Positions 22,372-29,481 of a stretch of 29,481 nucleotides of DNA are shown here, piece by piece (the stretch's first letter is position 1; the number at the start of each line of letters is the position of its first letter). The notes below the pieces were generated by a model, which was given only the letters and a program-made list of their open reading frames with translations, did not search any database and was not told where the DNA came from. This DNA comes from Gammaproteobacteria bacterium (GTDB lineage Bacteria; Pseudomonadota; Gammaproteobacteria; Steroidobacterales; Steroidobacteraceae): assembly GCA_028293725.1 (NCBI GenBank), contig JAQGOE010000382.1, positions 1 through 29,481 of the forward strand, given 5' to 3'. A program made the translations under genes and the position numbers.

Positions 22372-24525
22372 ATGCGCCCGATCCGCCCGCTTACCAGCGC
22401 TCTCCTCGGACTTATTCTGGGATTCTCCGCCTTCCAGGCGTCGGCGGCACACGCCGCTTTCACGATGGCACAGGTGCTCCACTACCCTTATGCGACCGAG
22501 CTGGCTTCCGCCGAGCGCGGTGACGAGATTGCATGGGTACGCAACGTGGACGGCGTCCGGAATGTTTGGTTCGCGCACGAGCCCGACTTCGTCGCGACTC
22601 AACTCACCCGTTACAGCGAGGACGATGGGCAGGAAATTACTCAGCTTACTTTCGCTCCAGATGGCAGGCGCCTCGTATACGTACGCGGCGGCGATCACGA
22701 TGCGAACTGGCCGGCCGAGGGGAATCTCGCGCCCGACCCAACCTCCTCTCCCGAGCAGCCGCTGACTACAATCTGGACGGTGCCGCTGACCGGAGGCGCC
22801 CCGCTAAAGATCGCGGAGGGGGACACACCCGCGATCTCCTCGCGCGGGCAGCTCGCGTACACGAAGGATGACCACGTCTGGACTGTTGGACTGGCTGGCG
22901 AGGGGAAGCCCGAGCGGCTATTTTTTGATCGGGGCAAGAATAGCGACCTGCAGTGGTCGCCGGACGGCAGCCAGCTCGCCTTTGTGTCGAACCGCGGTGA
23001 TCACGCTTTCATCGGCATATTCACGAGGAAGGAGCAGCCGATCGTCTACCTGGCCCCGTCAACCGGGAGAGATCTTTCGCCGCGCTGGTCACCGGACGGC
23101 GCGCGCATCGCCTTTGTCCGTCGGCCGGGAAATGGAGGTCCGCCGGAGCCACTGCTGAAGCAAACACCGCACCCGTGGTCCGTGTGGGTAGCGAATGCCG
23201 GCGATGCCGCCGGCCACGTCGTATGGCAGAGCCCCAATACGCTTGCAGGGTCCTATCCCGAAGTCGAGGGCGAGGCCAATCTGCATTGGGGTTTCAGGGA
23301 TCAGCTGATCTTTCTGGCTTATCTCGATGACTGGCCGCACCTGTATTCAGTTGCCGCCGCCGGTGGCGCGCTGACGTTACTCACACCCGGCGCATTCATG
23401 GTCGAGCACATCACCGAAAGCCGCGACCGCCGCTTCATGATCTATAGCGCTAACACCGGAACGACCTCGGGCGACGCAGATCGCAGGCACCTGTTTCGTG
23501 TCTCGGTCGACCATCCGGGAACGGAAGCGCTCACGTCCGGAGAGACGCTCGAATGGCACCCCGTCGTGGCCAGCGAGCGAACGATCGCCTTCGTATCTAC
23601 TAGCGCACAACAGCCGCCGGAGGTCGCCATCGTGGGTATCGACGGAAAGCATAGGTCCACACTCGATGTGGGTGCCCTTCCGTCGGGCTTTCCCGTTGCA
23701 GATCTCCTGACACCGAAACCTGTCACTTTCAAGGCGGAGGACGGCACGCTGGTGCATGGGCAGGTGTTTGAACAGAGCGCGGCGGCGGGAGCCGGACACG
23801 GGGGTTTGAAGCCAGGCATCATTTTCGTACATGGTGGGCCGCCACGGCAGATGCTTCTCGGCTGGCATTACATGCAGTACTACAGCAATGCCTACGCCGT
23901 GAATCAGTATCTCGCGGCGCACGGTTTCATCGTGTTGTCAGTGAACTACCGGCTCGGCATCGGTTACGGCCGCGCGTTCCAGCAACCCGATCATGCGGGC
24001 CCCGCCGGCTCCTCTGAATACCAGGACGTGGTCGCGGGCGCCCATTTCCTGCGGACACTACCCGGCGTGGATGCGAAAAGAATTGGCATCTGGGGCGGGT
24101 CTTACGGAGGGCTTCTAACGGCTCTCGCGCTTGCCCGAAATTCGGACATTTTCGCGGCGGGTGTCGATTTGCACGGCGTTCATGACTGGTCGCGGCTCAT
24201 CGACGAGCTCGCGGGAAAGGTCGAAACACGCTACGAGAAAGGCGATCGCGAAGAGGCTACCAGGGTGGCGTGGGAGTCCTCACCCGACGCCAGCATCGAC
24301 GGTTGGAAATCTCCCGTGCTTCTCATTCAGGGCGACGACGACCGCAACGTGCCGTTTCAGCAGACGGTAGACCTGGCGCGCCGGCTGCGAATGCACAATG
24401 TGCCTTTTGAGGAGATCGTCATCCCCAACGAGATCCACGGCTTCCTGCGCGGCGCCACCTGGCTCCGCGCTGACGAGGCCACGGCCGAATTTTTCACGCG
24501 CACCTTCAAGGTGCCGGCAAACTAA
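22372..24525 (+). CDS. Secreted S9 family peptidase (prolyl-oligopeptidase/acylaminoacyl-peptidase type)
   Basis: 717 residues from the ATG at 22372, with CGGAG six bases upstream. A signal peptide (about residues 1-28, ending ASAAHA-A) sends it to the periplasm or outside. The N-terminal half is a beta-propeller built from PD40/WD40-like repeats (LQWSPDGSQLAFVSNRG; LSPRWSPDGARIAFVRRPG). The C-terminal alpha/beta-hydrolase domain has the nucleophile Ser577 in WGGSYGG, Asp657 in GDDDRNVPF and His689 in NEIHGF, all in the expected order. It should cleave short peptides, perhaps in amino-acid scavenging. Its stop codon overlaps that of the convergent guanidine hydrolase gene by four bases. Confidence 0.95.
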   Translation: MRPIRPLTSALLGLILGFSAFQASAAHAAFTMAQVLHYPYATELASAERGDEIAWVRNVDGVRNVWFAHEPDFVATQLTRYSEDDGQEITQLTFAPDGRRLVYVRGGDHDANWPAEGNLAPDPTSSPEQPLTTIWTVPLTGGAPLKIAEGDTPAISSRGQLAYTKDDHVWTVGLAGEGKPERLFFDRGKNSDLQWSPDGSQLAFVSNRGDHAFIGIFTRKEQPIVYLAPSTGRDLSPRWSPDGARIAFVRRPGNGGPPEPLLKQTPHPWSVWVANAGDAAGHVVWQSPNTLAGSYPEVEGEANLHWGFRDQLIFLAYLDDWPHLYSVAAAGGALTLLTPGAFMVEHITESRDRRFMIYSANTGTTSGDADRRHLFRVSVDHPGTEALTSGETLEWHPVVASERTIAFVSTSAQQPPEVAIVGIDGKHRSTLDVGALPSGFPVADLLTPKPVTFKAEDGTLVHGQVFEQSAAAGAGHGGLKPGIIFVHGGPPRQMLLGWHYMQYYSNAYAVNQYLAAHGFIVLSVNYRLGIGYGRAFQQPDHAGPAGSSEYQDVVAGAHFLRTLPGVDAKRIGIWGGSYGGLLTALALARNSDIFAAGVDLHGVHDWSRLIDELAGKVETRYEKGDREEATRVAWESSPDASIDGWKSPVLLIQGDDDRNVPFQQTVDLARRLRMHNVPFEEIVIPNEIHGFLRGATWLRADEATAEFFTRTFKVPAN

Positions 24526-25448
24526 ACCGGGTCGCGGTGCAGCGCCTGACACATGCAGTGGACGGCGCCACCGCCGTTGCCGATCATCGACACATCGGGT
24601 GCGTAGACCGTCAATCCTTCGGCACGGCAAGCGGCGATGAGATTCTTGCTGGATGCCGGCACGAGAACGCGCTCCGCGCCGAGCGCGACAACATTGCAAC
24701 CCAACTGCATGGCGTCGGAATAGGGAACCGGAATGACGCGAATGCCGCGCGCCTGTAGCCAGGTCACGAGCTCGGGCTCGACGGCCTCGACACACACTAC
24801 CGCAAGATTTTCAGCCAACATGCCCATCTGCACGTCGAGATGCAGAAAATGCGAGTCGAAAGCGTAGGTGTGGAACTCCCAACCTTCCGCCTGGAACCAT
24901 GACTCCAACTGCCTCACGGCCGGCTCGATGGAGCGCTCACCCGAATAGCCGCAGGCGGCCACTCCGGGCTTGAGCACCATGAAGTCGCCACCCTCGACGT
25001 TTCCCGCCGTGACCAGATCATAAATCGGAATTCCAGCTTGCAGATAGAAGCGCAGGCATTCAGCGTATTCGCCCCGGCGATAGGGCTTCTGCAACTGCAT
25101 GATCACCGCGCCCCACGGGGTCATCACACTGCTGTCGCGCGCGAAGATCTGATAGGGCAGCTCGGGCGACGGACGCAGAGTATGAATGTTCACTCCCGCC
25201 TGCCGATAGGCATCGAGCATCTCGCCGTACTGCGCCTTCGCGACCGCGAAGTCGAAACGCAATCCGACCCGCTCGGACCTTTGCGCAACGGCATTGCCGC
25301 CCTGCCAACTGAAATGATCGACCGGGCCGATCAGCACGTCGCGCAAGCGGCCGTATTCGCTGTCGAGGCCCCAGCGCGACGGGCGGGGCGTGCCACCTCC
25401 ATCGATTCGAGTACGAAGTTGCATTGTAGGCTCTTGTGTTTCAGTCAT
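24522..25448 (-). CDS. Guanidine-modifying hydrolase (DDAH/arginine-deiminase fold)
   Basis: 308 residues from the ATG at 25448; an in-frame ATG at 25424 would be eight residues shorter. The guanidine-binding and catalytic set of the amidinotransferase/deiminase superfamily is complete. It comprises Asp105 (FARDSS), Glu152-Asp155 (EGGD), His203 (HLDVQM) and the nucleophile Cys298 in GGGAVHCMCQ. Enzymes with this set release ammonia or an amine from a guanidino group and leave a ureido (carbamoyl) product, as in arginine deiminase, DDAH and agmatine deiminase. The sequence is not clearly one of the named enzymes. It overlaps the stop of the upstream carbamoylase gene (ATGACTGA), so the two enzymes are made together. 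Confidence 0.88.
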   Translation of the reverse strand: MTETQEPTMQLRTRIDGGGTPRPSRWGLDSEYGRLRDVLIGPVDHFSWQGGNAVAQRSERVGLRFDFAVAKAQYGEMLDAYRQAGVNIHTLRPSPELPYQIFARDSSVMTPWGAVIMQLQKPYRRGEYAECLRFYLQAGIPIYDLVTAGNVEGGDFMVLKPGVAACGYSGERSIEPAVRQLESWFQAEGWEFHTYAFDSHFLHLDVQMGMLAENLAVVCVEAVEPELVTWLQARGIRVIPVPYSDAMQLGCNVVALGAERVLVPASSKNLIAACRAEGLTVYAPDVSMIGNGGGAVHCMCQALHRDPV

Positions 25449-26685
25449 TCGCTGCCGCCAACACGGCTTGCAACAGGACGTTGGCACCGGCGGTGAGATC
25501 GGCGGGACTCGCCTCTTCCGCCTCGTTGTGACTCAGTCCGCCGGCGCAGGGGACGAAGATCATCGCCGTGGGCGCATATTGTGCCGTGTGCAGCGAGTCG
25601 TGGCCCGCACCGCTCACCATACGCCGGTGCGTGAGACCGAGGCCGCCCGCAGCCGCTTCGATCATGTCGACGAGGCGTGAGTCGAAGGCCGTCGGGGGCA
25701 TGTGCCAGACCTGCTCGACGCTCTGTTGGATATTGTGGCGCGCCGCGGTGGTCGTTACCAGCTCGCGAAACGATGCGATCATGGCTTCCAACACTGTTTT
25801 ATCCGGATGACGGAGGTCAACGGATATGACGAGCCGCTCGGGCACGGTGTTACGGGAGCCCGGGATGGCCTTGACATCACCGATCGTGGCGCGACCCCAT
25901 GGAGCATTCGTCGTGGCGAGGGCGAAAGCCCCCTCGATAATCGGGCAGGCGGCTCGCCAGGGGTCGCGGCGCATTTCCATCGGGGTCGGGCCCGCGTGGC
26001 AGGCAACTCCATCGAGGCTCACATCGAGCCAGTACGCGCCCTGTATGCCGGTCACCACGCCGATTGTCGTGCCGGTCTTCTCCAGGATGGGACCCTGTTC
26101 GATATGCGCTTCAAACATTGCATGGAAAGGCCGCGGCCGCGCCGGCGCGGAGCCGCGATAGCCGATCCGCTCGAGCTCTTCGAGAAAGGTGCGCCCGGCT
26201 TTGTCTTTACGCTCGTAGGCATAGGCCAGCTCGTACGTCCCGGAAACGACGCCGGAACCGAGCATGGCCGGCGCGAATCGACAGCCTTCCTCATTCGTCC
26301 AGCTCGCCACTTCGACCGATCTGCGGGTGGCGATTCGATGATCGCCCAGGGTTCGCAGCACCTCGAGCCCCGACATCACGCCGTAAACTCCGTCGAACCG
26401 CCCTCCCGTCGCCTGTGTATCCAGGTGGCTTCCCATCAGGACCGGCGCGGCCGACGCATCTTCGCCGGCCCGGGATGCAAACAGATTGCCAACCTCGTCC
26501 ACCGTTACGGTGCATCCGAGCGCACGCGCCCAGCTCGTGAACAGATCGCGGCCGGCCTTGTCTGCGTCGGTCAAAGCCTGGCGATTACAGCCGCCTCGGG
26601 CGGTGCCGCCAATATCCGCCAGCGTCATCAGGCTCGACCACAGCCGCTCGCCATTGATCCGGATCGCCGTCGTCGGGGGCGCCAC
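25441..26685 (-). CDS. M20 family amidase, hydantoinase/N-carbamoyl-amino-acid hydrolase type
   Basis: 414 residues, the usual length. The start is a GTG with GAGAGG six bases upstream, giving a family-like N-terminus (INGERLWSSLMTLADIGGTA). Metal ligands are visible: His87 and Asp98 (GSHLDT...GRFDGVYGV), Glu132-Glu133 (NEEGCRF), His194 (EAHIEQGP) and His386 (GGLSHNEAEE). These Zn- or Mn-dependent enzymes split N-carbamoyl amino acids or allantoate-type ureido compounds into the amine, CO2 and ammonia. The gene is first in a two-gene unit with the guanidine hydrolase, whose product class matches its substrate class. A TTGCGT/TTAACT pair with an 18-base spacing in the 96-base upstream gap is a weak promoter candidate. 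Confidence 0.93.
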   Translation of the reverse strand: MAPPTTAIRINGERLWSSLMTLADIGGTARGGCNRQALTDADKAGRDLFTSWARALGCTVTVDEVGNLFASRAGEDASAAPVLMGSHLDTQATGGRFDGVYGVMSGLEVLRTLGDHRIATRRSVEVASWTNEEGCRFAPAMLGSGVVSGTYELAYAYERKDKAGRTFLEELERIGYRGSAPARPRPFHAMFEAHIEQGPILEKTGTTIGVVTGIQGAYWLDVSLDGVACHAGPTPMEMRRDPWRAACPIIEGAFALATTNAPWGRATIGDVKAIPGSRNTVPERLVISVDLRHPDKTVLEAMIASFRELVTTTAARHNIQQSVEQVWHMPPTAFDSRLVDMIEAAAGGLGLTHRRMVSGAGHDSLHTAQYAPTAMIFVPCAGGLSHNEAEEASPADLTAGANVLLQAVLAAAND

Positions 26686-26781
26686 GGTCGACCTCTCGAG
26701 AGAAGGGGAAGGTGAATCAAGTTAACCGCAATTTGGGGCGGTGACGCAAGGCGACGAGTAGCCACTCGCCCGTGTTGTTTT

Positions 26782-28476
26782 CTAGCGGAGCCAGAGCAAA
26801 ACGGCCGCGGCCACAGGAATCCAGGCGGAGACATAGGCGATCGCACCCCAGCGGCGATCGGCCGGCGTGGCGAGCGACTCGGAGAAAAGCCGCACAAACG
26901 CACGAGCCGTGGCCTGCCGTACAGCCGCTCGATACTTCTCGAACGGAGCGACCGACAGTGTCTCGAGCGTGATGCGCATGACATCACGAGAATCCGCCCT
27001 ATCCCGGATGCCGGCCGCGACCGCGCGACGCAGCCTGTATCCCAGTAACTGGCGGGGAAATAGCACCGCCCAGACCAGGCCGATCGTTGCGATCACTGGA
27101 TCCTGGGAGAATACAGCCAATGCCAACAGACCGACGGCGCTCGCGCCGTGAACGACGACTCGCCACACACTCTCGGGTCGGGTCAGTGCTTCCAACGCTC
27201 GTCCGCCATCGAGAGGTGTAAAGGGGAGCAGGTTCAGACCGTTCAGGATGAGCAGTGCCAGCGCAGACATGCGCAGCACGGGGGCTGGACCGTAGCTCTG
27301 GTCGATGGCGAGCAGTGCGACGCTGAGCCAAAGTCCAGGGACCGGCCCGGCTAACAACACCGCCAGCCGATCGCGAACGGTCGTGGTCACCGCTCTTCCA
27401 ACCGTCATCGCACCGAGCAGCGGTACAAAAAAGACGTGCACATCCCGGTAACCGAACCGCCGCATGGCCAGGGCGTGTCCGGCTTCGTGGAAAGTAATGG
27501 CCGCCAGAATCACCACGGCAACGGCGACGTTCCATAGCAACGCCATCGCGATGAAGGAGAGCAAACCCGACGCACCGATGACCAAGATGAGAGGCCAGGG
27601 GGTCCCCGGAACCGGCTCGGGATTCTCGGCGACACGCAGGACGGCGCGCAAATCCGCTTCGATGCGCAGCAGCCGCTCATTCTCCGACGGACCCGACAGG
27701 GAATTTTGTGGAGCGATCTTGCGCGCCCCGAACACGCGACGCGAATAGTGCGTCAGCGCGAATGCTCCACGCAGCGTGAATCGATCGAGTTTGGGATCGG
27801 TCGTGGGCGCGACCCAATTACGCCGCCGAAACTTCACGCGCAACCCGGCGAGGCTTGCGGCAGCGAGGCTCAAGATGTCCTCCAGGCTCGCATGCCCGCC
27901 TGACGTCGGGGTTGCACGCTCGACCGACGCCCCGCTTACACGCTCCACCGACATCGGGCTCGTGCGCTCGGCCGCCACCCGGGCCACGTGCCGCTCGACC
28001 ATCCCGGCAACGGAGAGTCCCTGGTACGCTTCCACGCGCAAATTATCGGCGAAGAATGGCTCCGAGAAGAGCGTGTTGAGCGTAATGAGACGATAACCAG
28101 CCGCGTAGACTGTTCCGATCTCCAGCTCGACCAGGTTGCCGTATTCGGGCGCGGCAGGCTCCCGCACCAGGGCGTAAGCGGGAAGTTGCTCATTGACGAA
28201 TACGCTGAACTTGGACGGCGCCCCGTAATACGTCAGGAACGGCGTGGACACCCCGAATCCCAGGTGACGGAATCCGGCCTCGGCCAGCTCGTCATCCAAC
28301 AAACCCAACAGCCGTAACTCTTCCGGCTCGACCTGCTCACGCGGGATCGGTCGAATCTCAACCTCACGCAGGGCGCAAGTCAGGTAAACACGGGCACCCA
28401 GCAGATAACGGCTGCCGTACAGAAGAACGTAAACAAACAGGGCCCACGCGATGAGTACCGCGCCAATCGGAAGCAT
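26782..28476 (-). CDS. M50 site-2-type intramembrane metalloprotease with a large unassigned N-terminal region
   Basis: 564 residues. GAGAG lies six bases before the ATG. One N-terminal helix (about 4-25) is followed by roughly 290 residues of soluble sequence that I do not recognise. It includes strands such as FLTYYGAPSKFSVFVNEQLPAY and a low-complexity linker of three 8-residue repeats (170-193). The membrane protease core starts near residue 300, with zinc motif HEAGH at 330-334 and the second motif LDGG with Asp423 (LPFTPLDGGRAL). A region with further helices and a final one at the C-terminus follows. S2P enzymes cut membrane-spanning segments, often of anti-sigma factors or signal peptides. 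No candidate substrate gene is adjacent; the YeiH-type transporter gene lies 142 bases upstream. Confidence 0.9.
   Translation of the reverse strand: MLPIGAVLIAWALFVYVLLYGSRYLLGARVYLTCALREVEIRPIPREQVEPEELRLLGLLDDELAEAGFRHLGFGVSTPFLTYYGAPSKFSVFVNEQLPAYALVREPAAPEYGNLVELEIGTVYAAGYRLITLNTLFSEPFFADNLRVEAYQGLSVAGMVERHVARVAAERTSPMSVERVSGASVERATPTSGGHASLEDILSLAAASLAGLRVKFRRRNWVAPTTDPKLDRFTLRGAFALTHYSRRVFGARKIAPQNSLSGPSENERLLRIEADLRAVLRVAENPEPVPGTPWPLILVIGASGLLSFIAMALLWNVAVAVVILAAITFHEAGHALAMRRFGYRDVHVFFVPLLGAMTVGRAVTTTVRDRLAVLLAGPVPGLWLSVALLAIDQSYGPAPVLRMSALALLILNGLNLLPFTPLDGGRALEALTRPESVWRVVVHGASAVGLLALAVFSQDPVIATIGLVWAVLFPRQLLGYRLRRAVAAGIRDRADSRDVMRITLETLSVAPFEKYRAAVRQATARAFVRLFSESLATPADRRWGAIAYVSAWIPVAAAVLLWLR
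27898..27969 (-). repeat. Three tandem 24-nt repeats in the M50 protease gene
   Basis: On the minus strand three units of 24 nt encode the octapeptides ERTSPMSV, ERVSGASV and ERATPTSG (residues 170-193). The units have diverged but keep Glu-Arg at the start and Ser/Val or Ser/Gly at the end. This is an in-frame expansion in a linker between the N-terminal domain and the rest, and copy number could vary between strains. Confidence 0.7.
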
Positions 28477-28521
28477 TCGCGTCTCTCAGGCTCGTCGCGA
28501 GGACCGTGAAGAACACGCCGC

Positions 28522-28536
28522 ATTCTGCGACAGAAT
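28522..28536. promoter_or_regulatory. Inverted repeat ATTCTG-CGA-CAGAAT upstream of the M50 gene
   Basis: Perfect 6-base arms with a 3-base centre lie 46-60 bases before the M50 start codon; CCGC and GCGG extend the symmetry with a one-base slip. It is a candidate operator or the hairpin that ends the upstream transporter transcript. No T-run follows. Confidence 0.35.
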
Positions 28537-28618
28537 CGGCGGAAGGTGTAGCGACCGTACGAGCCAAAGAATAGCATGGCCATCAATCAGTGCAGCAACC
28601 GCGAAAACGCGGGCACAG

Positions 28619-29481
28619 TCAACTCCCGAAGAGGCCGTTGATCGCAGCGCCGCCACCCACCAGCCAGACAAACAGCAGCCCTCCCAGGAGGAGCGGCTTG
28701 ATGCCCGCGCGGCGAATGGCGGAGAGATGTGTGGTCAATCCCAGTGCACCCATGGCCATGGCCAGTAGAAAGGTATCCAGGTCGACCGCCGCTCCGACCG
28801 CGGCATGAGGCAGCACCGCGAGCGAATTAAACACCACCATCCCGATAAAGGCGAAGGCAAACCAGGGAATTGTCAGGCGACGGTGGCCGGCCTGATGTCC
28901 GTCAGTGCCCCCGTACTGTTGCGCCTCTAGCCATTGCGCCCCCTCCCGTTGCACGTCCCGCCGCCGAGCGTCCTGCCGCGCCAGCCACGCTGACATCCCG
29001 ATCAGAAACGGCGCCAGCATCATCACGCGCACCATCTTGGTAATCACCGCGGTGTTGGCGGTCTCGACGCTGATGGAGCGGGCCGCGGCGAACACTTGCG
29101 CGACCTCGTGAATAGTCGACCCGGCGTAGATCCCGAAGGCTCGGGACCCGGGCGGCAACAGCTGCCAATGCTGGTTGAGCGCGTAGAGGGCCGGATAGAG
29201 GAAGATTGCGACCGTTCCAAACACGACGACGGTGGAGATCGCGACGGTAACCTGCTCGGACCGGGCTCGAAGTAGCGGCTCGGTAGCCATCACTGCAGCG
29301 GCTCCACAGATCGCATTCCCGGCGCCGATCAGCATCGAAGTCTCACGATCCAGCCCAAACAGCCGGGTGCCCAGGAACAACGCCAGCGCGAAGGTCGAGC
29401 TCAGGAGCACGGCGTCGATCAGCACACCGCTCATGCCCACCTGCCCGATGTCATGCAGCGTGAGCCGCAGGCCGTAAAGAA
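28619..29481 (-). CDS. YeiH family putative sulfate exporter/transporter (N-terminus off the window)
   Basis: The frame stays open to the right edge. Codons before the in-frame GTG at 29440 read LYGLRLTLHDIGQ, which fits the family and shows that the GTG is an internal Val, not the start. About 287 residues are present of a family usually near 350. Landmarks are the helix repeats with GAGNAICGAAAVMATEPLL, a YAGSTIHEVAQVFAAARS motif and the closing hydrophobic helices. The protein is an inner-membrane transporter of the UPF0324/YeiH group; sulfate export is the family's annotated but weakly supported role. A hydrophilic cytosolic loop (ARQDARRRDVQREG) splits the two halves. Confidence 0.92.
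   Translation of the reverse strand, partial: LYGLRLTLHDIGQVGMSGVLIDAVLLSSTFALALFLGTRLFGLDRETSMLIGAGNAICGAAAVMATEPLLRARSEQVTVAISTVVVFGTVAIFLYPALYALNQHWQLLPPGSRAFGIYAGSTIHEVAQVFAAARSISVETANTAVITKMVRVMMLAPFLIGMSAWLARQDARRRDVQREGAQWLEAQQYGGTDGHQAGHRRLTIPWFAFAFIGMVVFNSLAVLPHAAVGAAVDLDTFLLAMAMGALGLTTHLSAIRRAGIKPLLLGGLLFVWLVGGGAAINGLFGS

Noticed and set aside
26693..26702. Palindrome CTCTCGAGAG over the ribosome binding site of the M20 hydrolase gene
   Set aside because: Ten bases only, the mRNA cannot form a stable hairpin without a loop, and short palindromes are common; not enough to call a regulatory element.
25702..26715. Plus-strand frame of 337 codons opposite the M20 hydrolase gene
   Set aside because: Shadow frame; the minus-strand protein carries all metal ligands and a coupled downstream gene.
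1..29481. CRISPR array, tRNA, rRNA, insertion sequence or prophage
   Set aside because: I saw no regularly spaced repeats, cloverleaf sequence, rRNA segments, transposase-like protein or terminal inverted repeats anywhere in the window.

Overview
The window is GC-rich, tightly packed chromosomal DNA from a Gram-negative bacterium. Evidence for the Gram-negative type includes an RND efflux operon with an outer-membrane lipoprotein, a TonB-dependent receptor, a GT9 (heptosyltransferase-type) glycosyltransferase, and YbiT, Zwf and PanB of proteobacterial type. The style of the proteins and the mixture of S9 peptidase, LytS/LytTR pair and TonB receptor suggest a gammaproteobacterium of the Xanthomonadales/Nevskiales/Steroidobacter kind. 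That placement is inference. I see no rRNA, tRNA, CRISPR array, insertion sequence, phage gene or clear integration scar; the region looks like ordinary chromosome with small operons that often switch strand.

Layout. 1-4.7 kb (minus strand): a tripartite efflux operon, RND permease, then periplasmic adaptor, then a NodT-type outer-membrane lipoprotein cut by the window edge. Its upstream region holds a candidate promoter and two perfect inverted repeats. 4.7-6.4 kb: three small envelope or secreted proteins (a two-helix membrane protein, a secreted NTF2-like protein and a secreted protein of unknown family). 6.4-8.5 kb: a TonB-dependent receptor. 8.7-9.6 kb: an orphan SPPY-type DNA methyltransferase. 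9.7-11.0 kb: a stand-alone MHYT membrane sensor and an AHSA1-type SRPBCC protein. 11.1-15.2 kb: ybiT, zwf and panB. 15.3-18.5 kb: a GT9 glycosyltransferase, a YcaD-like MFS transporter and an unknown lipoprotein. 18.7-20.4 kb: a YCII/DGPF protein followed by an ECF42-type sigma factor, with a good match to the reported ECF42 promoter upstream. 20.4-22.2 kb: a LytS-type kinase and LytTR regulator with a 4-base overlap. 22.4-24.5 kb: a secreted S9 peptidase. 24.5-26.7 kb: an M20 N-carbamoyl-amino-acid hydrolase translationally overlapped with a guanidine-modifying (DDAH/arginine-deiminase-fold) hydrolase. 26.8-28.5 kb: a large M50 site-2-type protease carrying a triplicated 24-nt repeat. 28.6 kb to the edge: a YeiH-type transporter, N-terminus off the window.

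The most interesting items are: (i) the two-gene guanidino-to-ureido-to-amine pathway proposed at 24.5-26.7 kb; (ii) the self-regulated ECF42/DGPF module with a recognisable promoter; (iii) the M50 protease with an unassigned N-terminal half; (iv) the RND pump that keeps the two TM4 aspartates but lacks the TM10 lysine; and (v) the orphan methyltransferase. None of these is proven novel from sequence reading alone.
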